Shown here: piece by piece, positions 35,129 through 44,499 of the stretch
Layout: each line of letters starts with the position of its first letter
Position numbering within the stretch: the stretch's first letter is position 1
DNA from: Malania oleifera
Lineage: Eukaryota; Streptophyta; Magnoliopsida; Santalales; Ximeniaceae
Assembly (NCBI RefSeq): GCF_029873635.1
Contig: NC_080421.1
Location: 36,994,617-37,058,616 of the forward strand
Direction: 5' to 3'
Length of the DNA stretch: 64,000 nucleotides
Position numbers and translations under genes: made by a program
The notes under the pieces: model-generated
Database searches by the model: none
Told to the model about the DNA's origin: nothing
Seen by the model: the letters and a program-made list of their open reading frames with translations, nothing else

Positions 35129-36379
35129 AGAAGCATGGCATCTAGCGTCTGATTCGGACCATAGTATCGCTTTGTAGGAGTAGGGTAACTTAGAAATTTA
35201 CTTGCTTTCTAGTAGTGTAGGTTTACTTGCTTTTAGTTACATGCTTTCCAGTAGTTAGTTAAATTCAATCTATTGAAACTTTTACTTCTTTTTCATAGCA
35301 ATGCCATAATAAACTATTTTGGAAGAGGTTTAATAATTGTGCTTCAAGTTCCTGAGGATCGACACCCAGCTTACCCACTTTCTACTGAACTTGGGATAGT
35401 TAGGTTTTATAAATATTATTTTTTGTAGTTAAGGACCCAAGCCTTGGTGAGCCTACCACTTTCTTAACTGAGTTCTTGGAAGGCATAGTTGGTCAAACTG
35501 ATTTTGGGTTAAAATCATATATGAGGTCATACACATTGTTAACAGGGAGCACACATGAGAGTTACAACAGAAAACACAAGGGAAAGAAAGTTACAGCAAA
35601 AAGTGTACAAATAGTGGTTGCGGGAAAAGCAACCCGGGGGTACATACAAATTACATGCAGACAATGATAAATACAAAAAACAAATACAATAAAACACAAA
35701 AGAAGTTCCAAGCTCTCCAATCTCTAGTTGCTAGTTGGAAGCACCACCCCTGTTCACTTACACACAAAAGGAAGATATAGCATAGTCAGCTAAAAATGGA
35801 AATAAAAAAAATAAAAGAAAACTGGAATAGAGGGACACACAAGAGGGCATAGAAATACTCTGCAAAAATTAGGAGAAATAAAAAAAACCAAAGAGAAAGA
35901 AAAGAGAGCTAAGAAAAATTTGTAGAGATATTAAGAGAGGGAGAGAAATTAGAATGGGAGGGGAACTCTACACCACCAATAACAACCAGACAAAGAGAAT
36001 TTTGTAGGAGCAGAATTCAGAAGCAAAAATTCAAAGGCACAAGCAGGAAACTCTGCAGCAGTACAGAGAAGTAGAGAAGGAAGGGCAAAGCCGAGGGGCT
36101 GATCTAGACAACCCATATCAAACACACAAAGAGGGGAGTAAAAGATCGGAGGAGGGAGAGAAAAGGGGTAAAAATCTAAGTCTTACTTCTTAGTTTGTTA
36201 AATTTATTTAGTGGTTGTATGTGAGTATGTAGGAATAATTGTTCTTAGGATCCAGGTTCATACTTGAACCTGAATTGGGGCTGGACTGAGATCAGACTCA
36301 AACCCACTTCCTGAAACCCGAGTCCAAAGTTTGAGTTCAAACCAAATCACCTGAGCCCCAGAACCATCATCTATTTAAA

Positions 36380-36790
36380 AAGGAAGGAAAGTCTGTTTGG
36401 TAAAATCAGGCCCGGGTTTGCGTTCACAATAAAAGCCCAATCTATTAAAAGAACTTGGGCCCGTGTTTTTAAAATAATCCCAAAGCCCAAGTTCCCTAAG
36501 AGCCCAAAGCCCAAGTTCACTAAGAGCCCAAAGCCTAACTCCTTGTCCTAACAAAACCAGGCCCAACTCCCTGTTTTAACAAAACCAAGCCCAACTGCAT
36601 TTGAAATGAGCCTTGAGCCCATTTGTCAAGTTTGAAACCAAAGCCCAAATTTCAATATCCTACGGCTTGTAGCCCTTTGTTTGTTTTTTTTTTTTTAAAT
36701 CCTAACTCCAACCATCCCATTTTTAAAGCCCAACTTAAAGCCCATTTTAAAAAACATACCCCAGGCCCATTTCTGAGGATGCCCAAAGCC
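36380..36790. repeat. GCCCAA-rich degenerate repeat block
   Basis: Words such as AAAGCCCAAGTTC and GAGCCCAAAGCC recur at irregular spacing over about 400 bp. It is low-complexity sequence inside the Tat-like LTR. Confidence 0.6.
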
Positions 36791-37671
36791 AAAATTAATT
36801 CCAACTTAAGACCCACGTGCCAGACCACACATGTAACTCAACTCACTCGGGGTCACTCGAGTCCACAACCAATTGGCTTGACTCAAGTGAGTCAAACCCC
36901 CTCACTCGGTGGGTTCGAGACATGTCGACTTGTCTTCAACCTGTCCCTTGACTCTCAGAACCCTAGCGGAGCCCAATACCATCAACCACAATCAGCATTC
37001 AACATTTCGAATCACACTCATCACATACACACAAAAAATAAAATAAAATAATCAAAGGAAAAAATAACAAAAAACCAAAGAAGGAAAGGGTACTTAACTC
37101 TTCTGCAAGTCTTTGTTAACTTTCAGCATGAAATTCTTCAAACACCCTCGGTTATCATTTTGCTTATCACCTCCCAACCGAGCCTTGCAAGGTTGTGGAC
37201 CCATTCGTGGGTTCGAATAGCTAACGGACAAATGAGGGATAGTGATTCTGAGGCTCTCACAAATATGAGCAAGGGATGAAACCTCATGGTTCCAAGGATT
37301 TCTAGTTGAGGGAAGGTTTAGGGGTATTGGGGAGTTCTCTTCTTTGATGAAAGAAATCAAGAAGGGCTAAAGAGAGTGGGGCATCAAGGACTTAAGATTC
37401 AAACCCCGATTCAGATCATTCTGAATTCGAAAAGGAAGTCGTAGAAAGAATGAAGGGTGAGCTATCATAAACGGAGCTTAGGTTCTCGGCTAAGAAGGTT
37501 CCAGACTGAGTAGGGCATAACGGGTGAGAGTTAGGACTAGGTTTTGGATTGCAAGTTACACAAACCAGAAAAAGAATAGAAGGAATGAGAGGGAAAGGAG
37601 AGAAGGTGAGAATCTAGGGTTTCAGGGTCTATTCATAAGGAAGAACAGAAGAAAGAAGAGGATGAGAGTTC

Positions 37672-37672
<1 letters not shown>

Positions 37673-37709
<37 letters not shown>
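37673..37709. repeat. (GA)n microsatellite
   Basis: About 17 uninterrupted GA units. The plus ORF at 37524-37721 ends in an RERERE tract because of it and is not a gene. Confidence 0.92.
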
Positions 37710-38824
37710 CTGCGAGAATGAGGCGTGGAAAAATGAGAGAAGAGGAAAAAAAATGATTTTTATATGTTCTGTTTAGAAATTGCAGGATGTCAAGACATGG
37801 AGCACCCATGACCCTAGGATCAAACTTATGCACACCCAGATATGGACCGTTCATCTGGTTTCAATGCTAAACACCTCGGATGAAGACATGTGGGTGACCC
37901 GCATGCTCGTCACAACAACCATTGGATCACTACAGCATCAACGGTTGAGATTGCTTCGTGTCTGAAGCATTAACTGCTGCCAGCCTCCTTTAGTCATGGG
38001 TGCTTGCCTCCTTCACCCGCCACACAACATGTGGCCATCCTATTCCTTGCCATCACTGCTTGAAGCAGCCCTCTATGGATGCCTAGGATTGTACTAGCTC
38101 ACATATCTCCACCCGTATGCACCCTCCGTTCGCAAGTAGCCACGTGGCGTAGATGGTCCTAAACCAGACCTTAAACTGGTCTTCCCCCATGTGTTGACTG
38201 GTTCTCGTGAACCGTTGACTTCGGACCAGGTTCCTCTTTGACCCGGATCTTAAATCGGTCTTCCTTTTAGACCAATCAACGTTTGACCGGTCCACCCCTT
38301 GAACCGGTTTACACCGATTTTCCTTTTTTATTTTTAAACACCTCAATAATTCATTTAAAATTCAAAAATAAAAATTCTATGACAATTTCAAAAAAAATCC
38401 CAAGAGTGTATTTTCTCAAACTATTTTCTCAATTTTTCGATCCCGGCGATTTAAAAGGGATGCATGGGTTCTTCGGAGCATGATATGCCCTGGTTCTGAG
38501 GTGATACTTATATACTATATTTGTTTTGTGCATTTTCATATATTTTTTATAGGGAGTAATTTTCTAAGGCTTATTGAATTTATTTTGGATAATTTTCAAT
38601 TAATTAGGTACCTTCCCCTCGCATAACCAAACTCTCGAGCCCGACTCTAGTAATGCAAACTGATTCTACCCTTAATTGGGTAGTAATCAAGTGTTCTAAC
38701 CACACTTCAAAAGGTTAGTGGTGACTTCATACACTTTATTTTCCATGAAAATCATATTTTCAAAATTCGCACACTTCATTTCATTTTTAGTCGTCCCAAG
38801 TTCACGTCCGGGAACGTCGCGACA

Positions 38825-39453
38825 CCACTAACAGGGAAATGCCTTCTTACGCGAGGGTTTTGGTTGAGATTGATGTTTTAAAGGACCCGGAGAAGAGTAT
38901 CAAGGTTAGACTCTCTAATGATCATTCATTCACCCAAGATATTGTTTAAGAAAATGTTCCTAAGTTCTGTTGTTAGTGTAAAACCCTTGTCCATGCTGAA
39001 AGAAATTGTAAAACCAAGAAAGAGAAGGAATAGTTGGAAGCTAGGAAAGATTGCCTAGGTGATGACCAAGGAAAGAAGACCATTGAACCTGTTGTCACTG
39101 AGCATGCTATAGTTATGGGTATACAATCAGGCAGTGATGCAGGCAACCCTGGTACTTCTAAGGTAGATGCCAAAGCACCAGCAAAGGACACAAGTTTGCA
39201 TTTGAAAGCCAAGGAAAGTTGCACTGCAGGTGGTTCCAAAAGTAAGTGTTCTACTAGGTGCACTACTGCAAACTCTACCATAGATTCTTCCTCTAAGCAA
39301 GGTAAAGGTGAAATTGGAAAGATTAAGGATAAAGGAGAAGCTCCCCTTCTGACTATGATTAGTGGCATAAATCAAGGGGTTGATAAGGCACAAGGTTGGA
39401 CTGTTCATCCTGTGAAAAGTAAGAAAAGGAATAAGGGGTCTAGGCCTCCTTGA
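38825..39453 (+). pseudogene. LINE ORF1, second half with zinc knuckle
   Basis: It resumes the frame broken at 20524: NREMPSYARVLVEIDV, then VRLSNDHSFTQDIV, a stop, and a CCHC zinc knuckle spanning about 38970-39010 (C-C-stop-C-KTLV-H-AERN-C), with spacing intact but one residue replaced by a stop. A hydrophilic tail follows, ending near GSRPP and TGA at 39451-39453. No ORF2 (endonuclease/RT) follows. The protein would bind LINE RNA. The first five bases are the right copy of the LTR target duplication. Confidence 0.85.
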
Positions 39454-39711
39454 GGTCAGTTGATCTTGCGTTCCTTTTGTTCTCTAGGTATGCCTAGATT
39501 TGATTGTACTTGTTACTAGGTTTCTCTGAATTTTGATGCTACTTGTTTTTTAAGCCTTTGTGCCCTGGGTATGCCCACGTTTGATTGTACTTGCTTCTAT
39601 GTTTTTCCTAGTTTTGTTTGGGAGTTTTGGCCTTCTTGTGCAGTGCATGTTCGGAGTTTTCTGTACATATTCCATTTGATCAATACAATTTACCCTTTAC
39701 TGAAAAAAAAA
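39454..39711 (+). mobile_element. LINE 3' untranslated region and poly(A)
   Basis: The UTR contains two similar segments (about 39477-39545 and 39560-39620) sharing GGTATGCC then TTTGATTGTACTTG, so it carries a short tandem duplication. It ends TTGATCAATACAATTTACCC and a short A run (39703-39711), a typical plant LINE tail. Only about 250 bp separate the ORF1 stop from poly(A). Confidence 0.75.
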
Positions 39712-39908
39712 GGAAGAAGAAAAACTTAAATATATTAATGATCTTAAACCAATTCCTTCTTATCTATTACGTCTAAAACCTATGGTTAAATTCTTAAACA
39801 TCTATAATTTTAAAAATAATAAAAAATACACGTAAGCATCATTAAAGTAGCTAGATATGATGGATTGTGCATGCGCTATTTTCTGTTTCATTTTATATAT
39901 CTTTTTGT
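39712..39908. other. Short AT-rich spacer
   Basis: No gene, repeat or regulatory signal that I can support. Confidence 0.5.
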
Positions 39909-41238
39909 AGGGGTGGCAAAATGGGTTAACGGACTGGGTTCGGGCGGGTCAAAAACAGGTTTGGGTTAAATGAGTTCGAGATCAGGTTGACTCGTTTATT
40001 AATGGGTGACTACTATGTAAATTCAAACCCATCTGTTTAATAAACGGATCACCAATTTAAAAATATTATAATTTATTTATTTTAAAAAATTTTTAAATGA
40101 CAATTTTTTATTTTATTTTAAAAAGCACTCCATTTTTTTTCTTTAAATAGGTCATAAACGGGTCACTCGCTGACCCGAACCTGCCTAACCCATTTAATAA
40201 ACGGGTCATGTAATAACCTGAACCTAGAAAATATAAAATAAATAAATAAAAGGAAAAGGATAAAAAAATAAAGAGAATAGAAACTTAAAAAGGGCATCAA
40301 GCAGGGACTCATCGATGAATTTGTTTTCCTTGTCAATGAACGTCCTTCTTGGCCTTGTCGACGAATACATGTGTCTTGTCAACGAGGAATTACCATGAGC
40401 AGGGAAAATTCAGGTTTTTAACCGCTTCATCAATGAACACAATGTTCTCATCGACGAATGTTCTTCTTGACTTCGTCAACGAACCTTTTAGACTTGTTGA
40501 CGAAGGCCAGATTATAAAGTGACCCTAAATCATTTTCTTCTGCAAAAATATCTCTCCTCTCGTTTTCTCTCTCTAGGGTTTCATTCTCCTGCCTTCTTTC
40601 TTTGAATCTGACCCGGATTTAGCCCAATTCGACGATCAGAAACCACTAAGAGGTTCCCAGGGTGTTTTTCTCCAAGTTAACCGGAGTAGAAACTTGATTT
40701 GGAGTTCTTGGGTACCACTCCAAAACTAGGGTAAGTAAGATATTTTTTTAATATTAAATTAATTATTGGGAATGTGTGGGCCTAGGAGATGTTAAATGAT
40801 AAATATTTTGGGGTTAAACTAATTAAATTAGGGAGTTTCGGAATACAAGGTTAGGTTTCCCATTCGTTTTACGTTGAACTTTGAGGATCAGGTAAGGGAA
40901 AATAAAATTATACCAGGTTTTTATTTAAATTTGAATCGGTTATTTTCAAGTATAGGAACCATATAATTATAGTATGATTTTCCAAACGATTCAGCCAATT
41001 TAAAATAATGATTTGGTTATAATTTTTAATTTGGAAAAAACTGTGTGGCATGAGAATAATCCTTTAAAAGTAATTGATTAAGTTTACTATTTTCTTGAGA
41101 ATACTGGCTGCTTGCAAAATCTGATCAGTTGTGTATACTGTCTGGTTATGAGTACTGCTTGGCTGTGAACATTGCTTGATAGTGAATATGGGTTGATTGT
41201 AAATACTATCTATTGTGAGTGTAAATGTGCAATGAAAT

Positions 41239-41490
41239 ACGTAGCTGCCCTACGTGGACCACCTACATTGTGAGTACGTAGCTGCTCTATGTTGGCCACG
41301 TACAATGGAGTATGCAGTTGCTCTACGTGAGCCACATACATTTAAGTACGTAGCTGCCTTATGTGGGCCATGTGCAGTGAGATACATAGCTACGCTACGT
41401 GGGCCATGTACAGTGAGGTACGTAGCTGCCCTACGTGGGCCACGTACTAGTAGGTATGTAGTTGCCCTAGGTGGGTCACGAACTGAGTTC
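41239..41490 (+). repeat. 36-bp minisatellite, seven copies
   Basis: Units start ACGTAGCTGCCCTACGTGGG or variants at 41239, 41276, 41312, 41348, 41384, 41420 and 41456. The first is 37 bp, the rest 36. Each unit contains up to three ACGT cores, able to pair within the unit (ACGTA, TACGT, CACGTAC). Because 36 is divisible by three, an 88-aa repetitive ORF (41254-41520) appears; it is a by-product. Confidence 0.9.
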
Positions 41491-41665
41491 AGTGGATTGT
41501 ATTGTATCCTGTGTGAATGAAATGTGGTTTATATGGTCGTTGACTTTGTCAGATAATTGATGTGAACTTAAATGCATAAATAATTATAACAAAGTAAATC
41601 TCTCCGCTCGAGGGCTTGCTAAGAAAGGCGAGTGCCCTGGTAATTATAGTCTGGTACTAGGGCAA

Positions 41666-41822
41666 AGAGAAGTTACTTGTATGGGTGTATAAACTTCCCT
41701 ATTCTCGGAGACTTTGCTTATAAACATAGCCCCGAGAGCTTACTGAGTAAGGTGAGTGCCCTAGTAGTTGTAATGGTATTAGAGCAGAGGGAAGATACAT
41801 GTATAGACGTGTAATCTTCCCA
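41666..41822 (+). repeat. Two 35-nt hairpin modules in the gypsy solo LTR
   Basis: Module a (41666-41700) has arms AGAGAAG and CTTCCCT. Module b (41788-41822) has inner arms GGGAAGA and TCTTCCC. Length and loop position match the modules in G1, but the stem bases differ with complementary changes. Confidence 0.7.
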
Positions 41823-41912
41823 ATCCTTGGGAACTTTCACTATAAATATAGGTTTTGTTTGTGTGACTACAATTTGAAAGTACCTTGCTAGTTGTTGTTT
41901 AATTGATGAGTT

Positions 41913-41958
<46 letters not shown>

Positions 41959-42381
41959 AATCTCTTCTGCCGCACGCTGCTATAGTTTATTTCTTCCTTA
42001 TTGAGAGGTGTCTCACCCCGAGGAATTATTATGTTTTCAGGTCCTTCTGGTGATCAAGCTTAGAAAACTCCAAGGCAAGGTTTGGAATTTTGGAGATTTG
42101 TGAGTGGTAGTAGAACTGAAATATGTATAATAATGTTTTAGAATTTCTGGTTATGTAATATATGTGGATGGATACTCCTTTTGGGTTGTATATAGTACTC
42201 TGGTTTTTTATTTGAGTTTGTTCTTTATTTTTCCACTGGGTGTATGTTAAATACTGTATCGGAGACGACGATTGGTCTCATCACATCCCGGGCCCCACCT
42301 AGCGGGTTTCGGGGCGTAATAGGTCATATCCAGGTTAACTCGCTTATAAACGGTTTAACTTGTATTAAACCTAAACACGGT

Positions 42382-44040
42382 CGTAGGCACCCTAATTTTT
42401 ACCTGAGGGCTCCCAAGTAGGCTCGGTGTAATGAAATTGACCTTAAGTCCAAGCACTGGTCATTGGAAGCCCCGGTTTGTTTTCAATTGAGTTCTTTTCG
42501 GAATTTGAGTCTTGTTTAGAGTCCTAGACATTTCAAAATAGTTTTCAAGATGCCTCTTGATATTCTAGGGTCTTATAAAAATTTCTTTAGCTGCAAAATT
42601 AATTCCTCTTCTTAAACGTTTACACAATAAACCATGTTTTTCAAAGTCAAGTCCAGAGTCATCCTTAATCCACCCCTTTAATTTCAAAACTTGTTTTATT
42701 TTTTCAAAGTAAGTCTCGATACGTTGAATCGAGTCCCTATTTTCTAAAAAAAAAAAAATTGAGTCCTTTCTAATTTTAATTTTAATTTTAAAGCTTGATT
42801 TTTTTGACTTTGAATTTCAAAATTAAGTCTTGTTTTGTTTAAAAAATGAGTTTTCAATATTTAATTTGTGAAATTGTTTCTTTCAAATTTTTAATTGAGT
42901 GGGTCCTTTAATTTTAGAACTGGGTGCTTTAGCCGAAGTCTTAAGGTAATTTTAATTACTAGGTCTCTTAGGAGAAAAAACTGTCTATTTTTGACATGGG
43001 GAATTGCAGTTAGAATATAAAAGTGCATGAGGTCACATTGTAGGGGGAAGTAACACTCCCCAAATGAAAGAATACATGGAAATAAGATACATTATACGTG
43101 AGCAGGTACAAGCAATGAATGCAAAAAAAAAAAAAAAACAGGGTACATACAAAAGGAGAGATGCCAACTGGCCTATAAAAAGGCTTGCATTGGCGCACAA
43201 GGGTGGATCACACACGTAGGGGGGGTCCTTATTTCATTTTTCACTGTCCATGCACAAGAGGAGGCACTATTCATTCATCACCTTCATGCAATCACTCCAC
43301 CCTCATATTCAATCTCCCACTCTCCCTGATCTCCTTTCGCCATCCACTGCACTCTCAAGCTCCCATCTCTTTAAGGTTCTCTCCTCGCAGAGGTCCTTCG
43401 ATCACACACAAAGCATTGCTCTCCCTTCCTGGCCTCACAACCCTCACTCATAGGCGAAGACACCCTCATTCTATCCCATTTTTCTCACTCCCCTTTTAGT
43501 TCTTGCAACCTTGATCCATTACATTTTGAGCACGAGTAGATTCAAATCAAATTGTCGTTCGGTGCATGCACGACCAGCCGATCTGTCCAGTGATTGACGC
43601 ATGAATTCAAGCATTACCACTGAGGTCTCCCACATGCATTTCCGGTAACAATCTTTAGTTACATAGGTAGGCGAAGGAAATTTTGTCAAAGCTGATGCTC
43701 AGGTTAGGCTTCACGATCTCCTCTCTTCTTCTCATGCTTTGTATTTAGATTTGCTTTTGTGTGAGCTTTTGCATTTCTCTTTCTAATCTGGGGCTGCTTT
43801 AGCGTTTGATCATGTAGATCCTAATTATATGCGTTTTTCTGTTTCTTTTGTTGGGAACCCAATTTTCTCTTTACCTTACTCCCATTCTTGTTCTCGCAAC
43901 AACCACCCCCTTTGCTCTCCCCCTATTTTTTCTTCTCAAATTTTGTCTTCATTAAACCAAAAAAATAATAATAATAGAGAAGGAGGAGGAGGATGAGGAG
44001 ATATTAGATACATAATCTGCAGGGGTTGGCAACACGTTAC
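42382..44040 (+). mobile_element. Second Tat-like LTR fragment (right end uncertain)
   Basis: It begins CGTAGGCACCCTAATTTT, close to the start of the LTR at 20525, and the likeness continues (AATTGACCTTAAGTCC against AATTGACGTTAAGTCC). Repeated GAGTCC phrases follow in both. The right end cannot be defined. The Pro/His/Ser-rich ORF at 43185-43499 has no recognised domain. Confidence 0.45.
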
Positions 44041-44047
44041 TATTTGA

Positions 44048-44076
44048 TTATATATATATATATATATATATATATT
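44048..44076. repeat. (TA)n microsatellite
   Basis: About 14 TA units just upstream of the LRR gene fragment. Confidence 0.85.
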
Positions 44077-44130
44077 ATCATATAGGGGTTCGAGTTTGGT
44101 CGTTTTGGGTGTTTGTGTGCTCGCTAGTAC

Positions 44131-44416
44131 TTGACGAACAACCCCCCAAATTGGACAAAAGCTACCTTTGCCAACCTCTACAATAGATTCACCTCTTACC
44201 TCTAGGGCGCCACTTGCAACAATGGCTGAATCTACAAGCTCTCCGTGACCAATCTCAATCTCAAGGGTTCCATTTCGCTATTCCTGTCAAACTATACCAA
44301 CCTTCAGGCCCTCGACCTCTCCTGTAACATCTTCGCCATAACCATTCCCTGGAAATCCAGTTTCTAGTCAACCTCATCGTCTTCAACCTGTCCTTCAACC
44401 ACTTCGCAGAACAAAT
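44131..44416 (+). pseudogene. Leucine-rich-repeat gene fragment, RLP44-like
   Basis: One frame from 44131 to 44367 reads NNPPNWTKATFANLYNRF, then a stop, GATCNNG, a stop, [15 protein letters not shown], and [11 protein letters not shown], an N-terminal LRR cap followed by plant-type repeats (LxxLxxLxLSxNxxxxxIP). A frameshift at about 44362 brings in [20 protein letters not shown], the next repeat. The cap wording, with FTSYL, GATCNNG and IYKLS, recalls RLP44, a cell-surface receptor-like protein linked to wall and brassinosteroid signalling. Only about 95 codons remain, with at least three stops or shifts. The gene assignment rests on memory of the family and is less certain than the LRR call. 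Confidence 0.7.
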
Positions 44417-44499
44417 CTCGTCGCTGCTTTTTTTCCTACACACCTGCTGCACGCACCGTCGCGAGACTAGCTCAGAAAACCACCACACGCTGCACACAT

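Larger units (their letters stand above)
35134..38824 (+). mobile_element. Tat/Ogre-like LTR, right part
   Basis: This continues 22321 across the Sirevirus B insertion, as shown by the AGAAG duplication. It ends GGGAACGTCGCGACA, the style of Tat/Ogre LTR ends, then CCACT and the resumed LINE ORF. Within it are a block rich in GCCCAA words (36380-36790), a (GA)n tract (37673-37709) and ACCGGT-rich phrases near 38150-38320. A phrase CCTGAGGATCGACACCC near 35350 may mark the end of a further old LTR. No ORF here shows a recognisable domain. Confidence 0.6.
40209..42321 (+). mobile_element. Gypsy solo LTR (2113 bp)
   Basis: TGTAATAACCTG to GGGGCGTAATA, flanked by GGTCA on both sides (40204-40208 and 42322-42326). 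It is a relative of the G1 LTR: both have the two-hairpin block and a similar end. It carries CGTCGACGA-like near-palindromes (40300-40510), a 36-bp minisatellite (41239-41490) and an (AT)n tract (about 41913-41956). Confidence 0.88.
39909..42381. mobile_element. Degenerate DNA-transposon-like element (hAT/MITE type), split by a solo LTR
   Basis: It starts AGGGGTGGCAAAATGGGTTA, the common left end of small non-autonomous hAT-like elements in plants, and continues with inverted GGGTCA/TGACCC phrases. Two parts (39909-40208 and 42322-42381) flank a gypsy solo LTR. The expected inverted right end (TTGCCACCCCT) is not visible, so it is truncated or misjudged. Confidence 0.4.

Noticed and set aside
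37190-37215. tRNA-like T-loop phrase GGGTTCGAATAG
   Set aside because: No acceptor or anticodon arms can be folded around it.
41239-41490. CRISPR-like regular repeat
   Set aside because: The units are directly adjacent with no spacers and lie in a plant LTR; it is a minisatellite.
41254-41520. 88-aa repetitive cysteine/arginine-rich protein
   Set aside because: The ORF exists only because the 36-bp repeat is a multiple of three; no start context or homologous domain.
43185-43499. 104-aa Pro/His/Ser-rich ORF
   Set aside because: No recognisable domain; low-complexity translation inside repeat-derived sequence.
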